A DNA stretch of 64,000 nucleotides from Fluviispira vulneris (GTDB taxonomy: Bacteria; Bdellovibrionota_B; Oligoflexia; Silvanigrellales; Silvanigrellaceae): positions 124,001-188,000 of the forward strand of contig NZ_JACRSE010000005.1 in assembly GCF_014281055.1 (NCBI RefSeq), written 5' to 3'. Below are positions 54,407 through 63,148 of this stretch, piece by piece. Under the pieces are notes generated by a model. It made no database searches, was not told where the DNA came from, and saw only the letters and a program-made list of their open reading frames with translations. A program made the translations under genes and the position numbers. Numbering within the stretch: position 1 is the first letter of the stretch; the number at the start of each line of letters is the position of its first letter.

Positions 54407-54691
54407 ATGTCCGTTAAGAAAAATAATATAGATGAAAAAGATCTCGCAAGACATATGGGCGATCAAGCTTGTCGCGCAGAAACCAACAGTCTCGCCCAAA
54501 AAAAATACTCTCACTTACAAAGACTTATGAGTAAAATAACGGCTCTTTCTGATAAAGAATTCGATATTGCATTTTCTACACTTGAATCTATGTTAGAAAA
54601 TTTTAATTCAAAGAAAACAAAAGTAGAAGATGAAAAAATAACAAATAAAAATAAAGAAAATGCAATTGCAGTTATAACTAATAAACAATAA
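54407..54691 (+). CDS. Small charged helical protein of unknown function
   Basis: A 94-residue protein with TTTAGGTGG before the ATG. It is hydrophilic, with a helical core LQRLMSKITALSDKEFDIAFSTLESML and a Lys/Glu-rich tail. No membrane helix. Its stop touches the convergent lipoprotein gene. No family recognised, but the codon use and ribosome-binding site make a real gene likely. Confidence 0.55.
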   Translation: MSVKKNNIDEKDLARHMGDQACRAETNSLAQKKYSHLQRLMSKITALSDKEFDIAFSTLESMLENFNSKKTKVEDEKITNKNKENAIAVITNKQ

Positions 54692-55477
54692 TCACTGATA
54701 TTCACTTAAATTTATCGTATATACATCAGACCCAATTCTAAATATCAATTCTGAAGGATATATATTATCTGCTAAAACATATCCAGCCCAACGAACGTAT
54801 ATATCTGTTTCATTTGAAAAAAAGCCATAAAAAAATTGGCTATTCATTACGAGAGTATAACCTAAACCTTTGCGCTCTAAATTTAGTTTACTTTGAACTT
54901 CGATATTGTTATCTGATATATTTACAGTAGAAATCGCAATATATTGTCTTTTATTTTCAACTGGTGTAAAATTATTTTCTGTATGATTTTTATTTTTTTC
55001 TTCCTCTTTTAGTTCTAAAAATAAACCATCATTGCTATTTATTTTCTGAAATGCGTATCCTCCACAAATAAATGCACGCAGATTTTTAGCTCCAATTTTC
55101 GCAAATAAAGAAGTCATTTGATTGAGCGAGTCAGTATCTAAAACAGCTTCTGATTGAAATGTATAATCAATTTTATTTTTGTTCACCTCGAATGAGGAAT
55201 ACTCTTCACCTAATGGACCAATCACACTCCCTTTTAATCGATTAAATTTGTTCTCCCAAATGGCTTCCATTTGAAATGATGGAACTCTAAAGTTTGACGA
55301 GTTAATATCAGCTAAGAATTGGGGATTATTATCAGAACTGCACAGAGAAGTAATAGTAGAAGAAACTCTGGAAATCGCTTCATCTTCAGGCACTTTTTCC
55401 AATTTACGAGAACGCAATGTTGTGCAAGAACAAATTAGCAAAATAACTAAAAATGAATTTGTAATTTTAAATAACAT
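54692..55477 (-). CDS. Lipoprotein of unknown function
   Basis: A 261-residue protein with a lipobox (LLICSCTTL, C18). The mature part is beta-rich: RLKGSVIGPLGEEYSSFEV, then the core RAFICGGYAFQKI. A central Lys/Glu/Asn linker (KEEEKNKNHTENN) separates two halves. It would sit in the outer membrane. It follows gshB by six bases and is probably co-transcribed. No family recognised. Confidence 0.65.
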   Translation of the reverse strand: MLFKITNSFLVILLICSCTTLRSRKLEKVPEDEAISRVSSTITSLCSSDNNPQFLADINSSNFRVPSFQMEAIWENKFNRLKGSVIGPLGEEYSSFEVNKNKIDYTFQSEAVLDTDSLNQMTSLFAKIGAKNLRAFICGGYAFQKINSNDGLFLELKEEEKNKNHTENNFTPVENKRQYIAISTVNISDNNIEVQSKLNLERKGLGYTLVMNSQFFYGFFSNETDIYVRWAGYVLADNIYPSELIFRIGSDVYTINLSEYQ

Positions 55478-55483
55478 AAAAAC

Positions 55484-56464
55484 TCAATTCGTCATAAGAT
55501 GAAAAGCTTTTCTTGCAGAACTGTGCCCTGTGAGCATTTCATATGTTCTAAAACCAGTTGGTGATGTAATATTTATTTCGCCAATTCGATTGCCAATGAC
55601 ATCGAGACCCGCTAAATAAATATTTTTTTCCTTAAGAAAAAGAGCTATTTTTTGACACAATTCCTTCTGCTCCTTTGTCATTTCTCTTAACACAGCAGAT
55701 CCACCCTGAGCCAAATTCGATGCTACTTTTCCTTTTGCTGGCAAGCGCACAAAGTCACAAATAATTTCTCCACCAGCAACTAGAACTCTCCGATCACCTT
55801 CTTCATATATTTCTTTTAAAAAAGGTTGAATCATTAGTTTTTGCAATTTATTTTCATTTTTTAATTTAAGACTTAAATATGAAATAAATGCAGTTTTATC
55901 TTTAAAATATTCAACGCTCTCACCGCCATGACCCAACCATGGTTTAGATATATATCCATTGTAAAACAATTCAGAATATTCATGACAAAAAGATTCTATA
56001 ACATTTATATCCGTAGACAAGCATGTGGGGACTATATTCTTTTCACTGATAATACCCTCAGAGAATGCACGCCATTGTAATGCTTTCTCATGATATGCCA
56101 ATAAGACTTCTGGTGGATTCAATATTTTAACTGAATTCTGCGCAGATAAAATCCAACAAAGATCTTTGTATTCTTCATCAAAAGGAGGATCTTTTCTAAT
56201 TAAACAATATTGATAATCAGAAAATTGAAACAAATTTCCAATTTTAGGTTCAAATTTAATTTCTTGCTGAGAAATTTTTTGTAGATTAATGATATTTTTT
56301 ATAACTATATTATTATTATAAAAATGAATATCATGACTTTCACACCAATGAACATCAAATCCATCTTCTAGCGCAACCTGTGCTAAAGCCAAACTTGAAT
56401 CTGAAGAAACATTCACTTTTTTTATACTATCTGCAATCACGAGTACTTTTTTTTGCAATGCCAT
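55484..56464 (-). CDS. gshB: Glutathione synthetase (GshB-like ATP-grasp)
   Basis: A 326-residue protein with the GshB layout: KVLVIADSIKKVNVSSDSSLALAQVALEDGFDVHWCE, IRKDPPFDEEY (the family's DPPFD block), KPWLGHGGESVEYFKD and the ATP-grasp end VAGGEIICDFVRLPAKGKVASNLAQGGSAVLREM with GLDVIGNRIGEINITSPTG. It joins gamma-Glu-Cys to Gly. GAGGAG precedes the ATG at 56464. No gshA is in the window. A lipoprotein gene follows in the same direction. Confidence 0.93.
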   Translation of the reverse strand: MALQKKVLVIADSIKKVNVSSDSSLALAQVALEDGFDVHWCESHDIHFYNNNIVIKNIINLQKISQQEIKFEPKIGNLFQFSDYQYCLIRKDPPFDEEYKDLCWILSAQNSVKILNPPEVLLAYHEKALQWRAFSEGIISEKNIVPTCLSTDINVIESFCHEYSELFYNGYISKPWLGHGGESVEYFKDKTAFISYLSLKLKNENKLQKLMIQPFLKEIYEEGDRRVLVAGGEIICDFVRLPAKGKVASNLAQGGSAVLREMTKEQKELCQKIALFLKEKNIYLAGLDVIGNRIGEINITSPTGFRTYEMLTGHSSARKAFHLMTN

Positions 56465-56607
56465 TTTACTCCTCAAACAAACTCATACTTTTGCTAAAAA
56501 AGATTATTACAATCCCTTATGAAAAGCAATGAAAGCCTTGCTGAAGCTGCGATTAAAGTGTTACAATTATATTTCATATTAACTGATATTTAAAAGGAGT
56601 CGATTTT

Positions 56608-57783
56608 ATGATTGATTATCGTAAACTTGGTTATATCTCTGAGAAACAGCATACTTTCTGTGAGTTCGAAGGAAAAATGCTTGCAGAACATGTGATCACT
56701 CGCAATGGATTTAATGATAATTATTCAATTCTTTATCAAAAAAGAGCTCCCACTCATGAAGTTAATACAGAAATTTACAAAACAGAAAATCCATTTTTTC
56801 CAAGTTATAATAAATTGAGTAACAATGAATTGAAAAGAAGACATTTTAAAACACCAAATTATTCAAAAGAAGGAAATTTATTAGAGGCACGAGCAACACT
56901 TCTTGTAAATAATACATGCTCAGTGGGCATATTAAAACAAACAAAAAAAGACCATTTCTTTTTTGCAAATGGCGACGCAGATGAACTCTATTTTGTAGCT
57001 GAAGGCAATGGTATTCTCCAAACCGTCATGGGAGAAATTGATTACGTCTCAGGAGATTATTTATTTATTCCAAAAGCAATTCCTTATCGTTTTTTACCTA
57101 GTGCAAATTGCAATATGCTTATTGTAGAAGGAAAAAATAACTTTGGTATCCCAAAAGAATTTCGTTTAGCGCAAGGACAATTTAAATTGGATGCTCCATA
57201 CAATCATCGTGATTTTCACGCCCCCAGCCGCCTAATGGAACTCAAAAGCAATGAAAATTATCCAATCATTATAAAAAGAGATAATATATTAACTAAACAT
57301 GAATACACAGACTTTCCTTACAAAGTGGTTGGTTGGGATGGTTGGTATTGGCCATTCTCTTTCTCTATTCATAATTATCAACCCAAAACAAGTTCTGTAC
57401 ACCTTCCCCCTACAGTACACACAGCGTTTAGCGGCGATAATTTTTATATTATGAACTTTGTCCCTCGGGTATTAGACTATCACCCGAAAGCGATTCCATG
57501 CCCTTGGCCCCATTCAAATATCGACTGCGATGAAGCTATTTTCTATGTAAGCGGAGACTTCACAAGTCGAAAAGGAATTTCAAATTATTCTATTAGTTTT
57601 CATCCGTCTGGTATCCCACACGGTCCTCATCCTGAAAGATACGAGCAAAGTATTGGCGCAAAAAGAACAGAAGAATTAGCAATTATGGTTGACACTTTTG
57701 AGCCATTGTTTGTAACTGAAGCAGCAGCGATGCTTGAGGACAAAAAGTATCACTATACTTGGGATTCACATGAGCATCTTTAA
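56608..57783 (+). CDS. hmgA: Homogentisate 1,2-dioxygenase (HmgA family)
   Basis: A 391-residue protein of the cupin-type homogentisate dioxygenase family: DELYFVAEGNGILQTVMGEIDYVSGDYLFIPKAIPYRF for the first cupin and SISFHPSGIPHGPHPERYEQSIGAKRTEELAIMVDTFEPL for the metal-binding region (His of HPSGIPHGPHP and downstream Glu). It opens the ring of homogentisate in tyrosine breakdown. No hpd, fahA or maiA gene is near, so the pathway is elsewhere or incomplete. AAAGGAG precedes the ATG. Divergent from gshB. Confidence 0.93.
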   Translation: MIDYRKLGYISEKQHTFCEFEGKMLAEHVITRNGFNDNYSILYQKRAPTHEVNTEIYKTENPFFPSYNKLSNNELKRRHFKTPNYSKEGNLLEARATLLVNNTCSVGILKQTKKDHFFFANGDADELYFVAEGNGILQTVMGEIDYVSGDYLFIPKAIPYRFLPSANCNMLIVEGKNNFGIPKEFRLAQGQFKLDAPYNHRDFHAPSRLMELKSNENYPIIIKRDNILTKHEYTDFPYKVVGWDGWYWPFSFSIHNYQPKTSSVHLPPTVHTAFSGDNFYIMNFVPRVLDYHPKAIPCPWPHSNIDCDEAIFYVSGDFTSRKGISNYSISFHPSGIPHGPHPERYEQSIGAKRTEELAIMVDTFEPLFVTEAAAMLEDKKYHYTWDSHEHL

Positions 57784-57828
57784 AATTGTTTCAATCTAAA
57801 GCAAATATTAAAAGAACTGGCAATCCAT

Positions 57829-58965
57829 ATGAAAGATAATGAAAAAAAATATTCAATTGTACTTACGGGTGGAGGAACTGCGGGTCATGTCTGGCCACAT
57901 TTTGCCTTATTTGAAGGAGAAAAATCGCCTTTAAATACAGCATTCCGAGAAAATAAATTGAACGTTCATTATATCGGCTCTCAATCAGGAATGGAAAAAG
58001 ATCTTGTGCTGATGAATCAACCTTCGTGGCAATACCATTCTATTTCAACAGGGAAATTGAGGCGGTACTTTAGCTTACAAAATTTCTTAGATATATTCAA
58101 AATTATATTTGGCTTTGTTCAAGCATTTTTTATACTCAATAAAATAAAAGCATCCGCAGTATTTTCCAAAGGTGGATTTGTTTCTGCCCCTGTCGTATGG
58201 GCTGCTTGGCTGAGAGGTATTCCTATCATTATCCATGAGAGCGATGCCACTCCTGCTCTCGCTACTAAGTTAACACTCCCATTTTCTTTTCTTGCTTTAG
58301 TTGCATTCGAAGAAACAATTCAAAAATTACCTTCTATTTTTCATAATAAAATAAATTATGTAGGACTCCCTTTGAGAGAGTCATTATTTAACGCTACAAA
58401 AGATCAAGCTAATCAATTTTTTAATTTTAAGCAAAATAAAAAAACAATTTTAATATTCGGTGGAAGTTTAGGCGCTCAAAGTCTAAATAAAAAAATGTTT
58501 GAAATTATTCCTGAATTAAATAAAAATTTTAATATCATTCACATCGTAGGTAAAGGTAACTATAAAGAAATTGAGAACGCTGAGAATTATCGTCAATATG
58601 AGTTTTTAAATCACGAAATGAAATATGCTTATGCCCTCGCTAATTTAGCTATTTGTCGCGCGGGGGCTAGCAGCATTTTTGAACTTGCTGCTGCACGTAT
58701 ACCTATGATTCTTGTTCCGTTAGGGCTGCATGCCAGTCGAGGGGATCAAATCGTTAATGCCAGAATATTCACAAATAGAGGTTGGTCACAATCTATCGAT
58801 GAAAATACTTTTCAAAAGGAATCAGCTATACAGTTGATAGAGTCAACTATGAATTCTTTAGAAGAACGCAAATTAGCTCTTGAATCTGCCCCCTCAGCAG
58901 AATCAGCATTAAAAGTAAGTCAAAAAATATGGGATATTATTTTACGATATGAGGCAAAAAAATAA
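57829..58965 (+). CDS. murG: MurG: UDP-GlcNAc:undecaprenyl-PP-MurNAc-pentapeptide GlcNAc transferase
   Basis: A 378-residue GT28-family enzyme with the N-terminal GGGTAGHVWPHFAL (lipid-side glycine loop), GGFVSAPVVWAAWLRGIPIIIHESDATPALATKLT, the central IFGGSLGAQSLNKKM and the UDP-GlcNAc site CRAGASSIFELAAARIPMILVPLGLHASRGDQIVNARIF. It completes lipid II in peptidoglycan synthesis at the inner membrane. Unusually it is not inside a mur/fts cluster; tsaE overlaps its stop by one base. Confidence 0.97.
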   Translation: MKDNEKKYSIVLTGGGTAGHVWPHFALFEGEKSPLNTAFRENKLNVHYIGSQSGMEKDLVLMNQPSWQYHSISTGKLRRYFSLQNFLDIFKIIFGFVQAFFILNKIKASAVFSKGGFVSAPVVWAAWLRGIPIIIHESDATPALATKLTLPFSFLALVAFEETIQKLPSIFHNKINYVGLPLRESLFNATKDQANQFFNFKQNKKTILIFGGSLGAQSLNKKMFEIIPELNKNFNIIHIVGKGNYKEIENAENYRQYEFLNHEMKYAYALANLAICRAGASSIFELAAARIPMILVPLGLHASRGDQIVNARIFTNRGWSQSIDENTFQKESAIQLIESTMNSLEERKLALESAPSAESALKVSQKIWDIILRYEAKK

Positions 58966-59507
58966 TGGATGATTTTTTAACTCTAAAAAACACTTTGCAA
59001 GAGGTTTTTGACGATAATGATTTAAATAAAGAATTATCCATTGAAGTAACTTTATCTGATCTGAGTTCCTTTGCTCAATTTATCGCCTCATATTTAAAAG
59101 CCGGTGACTGGCTTTTTTTGGACGGAGATTTAGGTGCAGGTAAAACATCATTAACCAAAGAACTTTCATCAATCCTAGGGGCTCGTCAACAATCGATAAG
59201 TCCTACATTTTCAATTTTAAATATAGAAGAATTAAATTCTGAAACCGATCTTAAAAAACTCATTCACCTCGATTTATATCGATTAAAATCAGGCAGAGAA
59301 CTTCTTTATTTAGGTTTAGAAGAAGAGTTTAATCCGAAAAACACATTGTGTGTCTTTGAATGGCCTTATAATATTGAAAATGATGATTATTTAGACTTTT
59401 TCAAAATTACAAAATGCGCAAAACCAAAGAGAGTCATTGAAATTACTTTAGAACTTGCTGAGAAAGAAGACGTTCGTATTTATCATATTAAAAGAACACA
59501 TTTTTAG
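58965..59507 (+). CDS. tsaE: TsaE: tRNA t6A biosynthesis ATPase
   Basis: A 180-residue P-loop protein with Walker A DLGAGKTSLTKELSSILG, SPTFSILNIEEL, LIHLDLYRLKSGRELLYLGLEEEF and CVFEWPYNIE, the block order of TsaE. It drives threonylcarbamoylation of ANN-decoding tRNAs with TsaB, TsaC and TsaD. A 40-residue N-terminal extension precedes the usual start, which is otherwise typical. The ATG overlaps the murG TAA (TAATG), so the two are co-expressed. Confidence 0.94.
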   Translation: MDDFLTLKNTLQEVFDDNDLNKELSIEVTLSDLSSFAQFIASYLKAGDWLFLDGDLGAGKTSLTKELSSILGARQQSISPTFSILNIEELNSETDLKKLIHLDLYRLKSGRELLYLGLEEEFNPKNTLCVFEWPYNIENDDYLDFFKITKCAKPKRVIEITLELAEKEDVRIYHIKRTHF

Positions 59508-59552
59508 ATAAATTATTTATAATTATATAATTTTATTAGTAATTTTTTTTTC

Positions 59553-59646
59553 AATCCCCCCCCTTTACTTTCTAAAAAGATGGCATACATTGAAATTGAT
59601 GAGGAGGGGTTATCTTTTATTATGCTTAAGTAAAAGGAGACTTTTT
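59553..59646 (+). promoter_or_regulatory. Structured 5' leader of the Hsp20 gene (candidate RNA thermometer)
   Basis: A run of eight C (59556-59563) can pair with GGAGGGG near 59602-59609. Closer to the gene, AAAAG-GAGA-CTTTT (59632-59645) folds the ribosome-binding site AAAAGGAG into a GNRA-capped hairpin just before the ATG at 59647. Both are AT-rich enough to melt with heat, as in fourU-type thermometers of other Hsp20 genes. Confidence 0.4.
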
Positions 59647-60132
59647 ATGTCAATTTTACAACCATTTAAAAAGCAAAATCAGCTAACAAATCGTCCTGAA
59701 AATGATTTGTTTTATTCTCTACAAACTGATGTGAATCGTTTATTTAATAGTTTCTTTAATGAATTTGAAATAGACTTACCATCGCAAAAATCGAAAAACA
59801 TTTGGGCACCTCGCATAGATTTACGTGAAACTGCAAATGCATTTATAATTACCGCAGATCTTCCTGGTACTAAAAAAGAAGATATCCATGTGAATATCAA
59901 CGAGAATATTTTAACTATTAAAGGTGAAAGAAAATCTGAAAATCATAGTGAAAGTGATAAGCATTATATTAGCGAACGTTACCATGGACAATTTGAACGT
60001 TCTTTTGCGTTACCACAAAAATCTATTGATAAAGAAAAAATTTCTGCTGAAATGAAAAATGGTGAACTCATAATCAATATTGCTAAATCACCTGAAGTTC
60101 AAAAAGAAGTTCGAAAAATCGAAATTCGTTAA
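59647..60132 (+). CDS. Hsp20-family small heat shock protein
   Basis: A 161-residue protein with an N-terminal Gln/Phe-rich arm, the alpha-crystallin domain WAPRIDLRETANAFIITADLPGTKKEDIHVNINENILTIKGERK, and RSFALPQKSIDKEKISAEMKNGELIINIAK with the conserved GELIINI edge strand. It holds unfolding proteins during stress. The ATG at 59647 has AAAAGGAG before it; the frame is open further upstream from 59590, but an extension is unlikely for this family. A strong terminator follows. Confidence 0.93.
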   Translation: MSILQPFKKQNQLTNRPENDLFYSLQTDVNRLFNSFFNEFEIDLPSQKSKNIWAPRIDLRETANAFIITADLPGTKKEDIHVNINENILTIKGERKSENHSESDKHYISERYHGQFERSFALPQKSIDKEKISAEMKNGELIINIAKSPEVQKEVRKIEIR

Positions 60133-60153
60133 TCTCTCTCCCCTTTTCTCATT

Positions 60154-60195
60154 AAAGCAGTTGGTATTTGAATAATGCCAACTGCTTTTTTTTAT
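60154..60195 (+). terminator. Rho-independent terminator of the Hsp20 gene
   Basis: AAAGCAGTTGGTATT (60154-60168) pairs with AATGCCAACTGCTTT (60174-60188), one G-T wobble in 15 pairs, followed by TTTTTTTA. It starts 22 bases after the Hsp20 stop codon. Confidence 0.9.
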
Positions 60196-60212
60196 TATTT
60201 AATAAAATATTT

Positions 60213-61475
60213 CTATTTATTATCATGCATAATAAAAATCTCTTGAGACAAAGCTTCTGCAACCTCAATATGTTTCGTTAATTTTTCGCCTTTATCGACT
60301 GAATCTTTCCAGAAAAACTCTACTGTACCTTCACGTGCTCTCCAGCAAATAGATTCCTCTGAAACATCCCCTTCTTTGGCCGAAATACTGAGTGAGGTTA
60401 TATAATTCGGTAAATAGGAAGGTAAATGGATAGACTTTATTTTGCCAATCGGAGCCTTTAAAAAGGCTATCGCTGATGTTCCTTTTTCTTTATTCGATAT
60501 TTTACATTCATCGATGGAAAGCCCCTGCCAAGCAGCAATATGAAATTCATAGGGATTAAAACCGTAGGTGCGCTCTATTAAATCGAGTATGGCATCACCC
60601 GCAGGGCGAGCTCCGATTTCCATAAGTTTTATTTCTCCGTTATGAGTTATTCGCATTTCCACATGACAGACGCCTTTATCAATCCCCAGTGCCTGCACAG
60701 CTGCGCAGGATATTTCATGGATTTTTTTGGATGCGGAATAAATAGAAGGTACCACATGCCCAATTTCAGAAAACCAAGGTTCTGGGCTTAAATATTTATC
60801 AGTAACTGCTAACACTGTTTGTTTATTTCTTTGTGCAAAAACCTCAACCGATATTTCGTCACGCGCTTGAATATATTCTTCTACAACATATTCACCTTGC
60901 GAAACATAAAAGACATTTGCATATTGGTTGAGGATTTTCTCGCAATGTTCAAAAGCGGAACTTAATTGATCTTCGTTCTCAACTTTGACAACACCGCCAC
61001 TACCACCAAAATCCTTTGGCTTAATGACTAATGGATAACCCATCACTTTAGCCTTTTCTCTTAATTCATCTAGAGTATGAAATAAAGCGAACCTAGGTAT
61101 GGGGAGATCAAATTGTAAAAACTTTTCTTTCATAGCAAATTTATTACGACAGAGTTTAATTGTTTCAAAACTTAATGAAGGGAGATCATATTTGTTTGCA
61201 ATCCTCGCAGCAGACATCAATGTCCAATCATTACATGGAACGACGCCCTGCAATTGACCTGGATTTGATTCTAAAAAAGATTGGATTGCCGTTAAACTGG
61301 AAAGAGGATCCATTGGGTCACCTTGCAGGCAGTGATGAAAGTAACGATTGCGATTTATGCGTGGTTCCTTCACAATCGAAATAATCTCTCCCGTAAAATT
61401 TTGAAGTGCAGCAACTACAACCTTCTCTCTAAGAAATTGTTCCGCACCTAAAAGTAAAAGATATTTTTTACTCAT
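60213..61475 (-). CDS. ATP-grasp ligase (L-amino-acid-ligase-like)
   Basis: A 420-residue protein with the ATP-grasp fold: a pre-ATP-grasp Rossmann-like start LLLLGAEQFLREKVVVAAL, YPLVIKPKDFGGSGGVVKVEN (nucleotide loop), EYVVEEYIQARDEISVEVFA and the metal end ICHVEMRITHNGEIKLMEIGARPAGDAI. The order and length fit BacD/YwfE-type L-amino-acid ligases and related carboxylate-amine ligases. Product unknown: a dipeptide or modified amino acid. It is the only gene of its transcript with a 240-base gap before the subtilase. Confidence 0.75.
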   Translation of the reverse strand: MSKKYLLLLGAEQFLREKVVVAALQNFTGEIISIVKEPRINRNRYFHHCLQGDPMDPLSSLTAIQSFLESNPGQLQGVVPCNDWTLMSAARIANKYDLPSLSFETIKLCRNKFAMKEKFLQFDLPIPRFALFHTLDELREKAKVMGYPLVIKPKDFGGSGGVVKVENEDQLSSAFEHCEKILNQYANVFYVSQGEYVVEEYIQARDEISVEVFAQRNKQTVLAVTDKYLSPEPWFSEIGHVVPSIYSASKKIHEISCAAVQALGIDKGVCHVEMRITHNGEIKLMEIGARPAGDAILDLIERTYGFNPYEFHIAAWQGLSIDECKISNKEKGTSAIAFLKAPIGKIKSIHLPSYLPNYITSLSISAKEGDVSEESICWRAREGTVEFFWKDSVDKGEKLTKHIEVAEALSQEIFIMHDNK

Positions 61476-61714
61476 TTCATACCCCCATATTTATTTTCAT
61501 TCAAAAAATAAATTTATCGACTATAAAAAATGACTTTCAAATAATAGCCAGTATAAACAATTATTTCTAATTATGCTTTAAATATACTCATATGGTATTT
61601 TTATTGATTTGTCAATGGAGGTGTAATTTGATAAATAAAGAAATAAAATATGTATTGGAATTATAATATAAATTACTTATAATTCCAGCTTTTTAACTTT
61701 AGCATTTAATATAT

Positions 61715-62893
61715 TTATAACTCATCTTCAAAATGCACGAATTCTTTTTTAGCATGCGGAGTCAAAGTATCATTCGAGCCATCTATTTCTTTAGCTTTTT
61801 CTTCTTCTTTTTTTATATTACAAGCTTGTGCAATTGCTTTACCTGCATTTAAAACACGCCCTTCTGTAATATAATCTTTTAAGTGATCATATTTATCCGA
61901 AGTTTCAAGTAAAGTTTTTTTGATAAAATTGGCCGTGATATCTTTTGAGCATGAGTGCATTATAGCAACGACACCAGAAACGATTGCAGTGGCCTCAGAT
62001 GTGCCATTACCCTCTCTTTTAAACCCATTTGGATCTAAGTATGGAATTTCAAAGCCAGGTGCTCCTATATCAACTCGTCCACTGCCATAGCGACTGCCCG
62101 TTGATAATTGTGAAATATAAATATCCGGCGATCCTTTCTTATATGAGAGTGCTGCCACGCGAATAACAGGATCTTTTTCCTTGTTTTCTTTTGATCTCGG
62201 TTTATATGCAGCTGGCCAGTATTGCTTTTCAGCAGGTAAATTATTTATATTTCTTCCATCATTTCCAACGGCTGCAATGATTAAGATATTATTTTCAGAA
62301 CCAATTTTTTTAAGCAATTCATTCCATTCTGTCGCATTTTTAGTTCCAATATCTGCTCCTGAAATATTTAAAATATTTTCTTTTTTCATTTTATGTGCTT
62401 CATCTACGGCATCATAAAACGAAGTAGGGTGTCCATTTGGAATTACAACTCTATTAATTATAGGTAATTCTGGAAAAATTCCTTTATAGTAACTTTTGCC
62501 ATCAAAATAAAGACGCGATCCTATTATTGATGCCATAGCTGTTCCATGAATATAAGCAGGACTTTCAAGATCTTTTTTACTCACTGAACTGTGAACATGC
62601 TCATAAGTATAAGAGATATTAAAACTTTCAAGAGGGTGAATAAACGAATCAATTATTGTAACAAATGGTTCGCGAAATTTAAAATACTTTAAGTTTTTAG
62701 GAAACTTCATCTGTTCAAAATATTCAGGTCTGTAATCTTTATAGGATCTCACTTCCTGCTCTTCTAGATCTAACAGACTCAGATAATCTTCTGTTTTTTT
62801 TCTCGTTTCTGCACTGACTTGGAGAGGATAACCAATTAAAATACAACCTAATAGTGTCAAAGTTGGAAAATGTATCTTTTGCTTTAATTTCAT
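61715..62893 (-). CDS. Secreted subtilisin-like (S8) serine protease
   Basis: A 392-residue protein with a signal peptide (to VSA), a helical stretch (30-60), and a subtilase domain: D82 in FVTIIDSF, H116 in YIHGTAMASIIG, N211 in AAVGNDGRN, S299 in GNGTSEATAIVSG. It has a short C-terminal Glu/Lys-rich tail. Distinct from the lipoprotein protease at 13216 in having a canonical HGT motif and no lipobox. Its substrate is unknown. Confidence 0.88.
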   Translation of the reverse strand: MKLKQKIHFPTLTLLGCILIGYPLQVSAETRKKTEDYLSLLDLEEQEVRSYKDYRPEYFEQMKFPKNLKYFKFREPFVTIIDSFIHPLESFNISYTYEHVHSSVSKKDLESPAYIHGTAMASIIGSRLYFDGKSYYKGIFPELPIINRVVIPNGHPTSFYDAVDEAHKMKKENILNISGADIGTKNATEWNELLKKIGSENNILIIAAVGNDGRNINNLPAEKQYWPAAYKPRSKENKEKDPVIRVAALSYKKGSPDIYISQLSTGSRYGSGRVDIGAPGFEIPYLDPNGFKREGNGTSEATAIVSGVVAIMHSCSKDITANFIKKTLLETSDKYDHLKDYITEGRVLNAGKAIAQACNIKKEEEKAKEIDGSNDTLTPHAKKEFVHFEDEL

Positions 62894-63148
62894 ATTGCCC
62901 CAAAAAAAATGAATTGAAAGATAATTCTTTCAATTCACACTTAAGCAATACGTATGCCAATTTTGTAATAATTTAATAAAAAATAAAAGTTTTTATTTTT
63001 ACTTATATTTATAAACAAAATAATGATAAATTTTTTATCCATAAAAATAGAATATATTAATATATTTATTTTAATGAGTTAATTCATTTTTTAAAAATGG
63101 TTGTAAAAAACTCTCTTCTTTTAAAAAATAAAATCTCTAAAAAATTAA

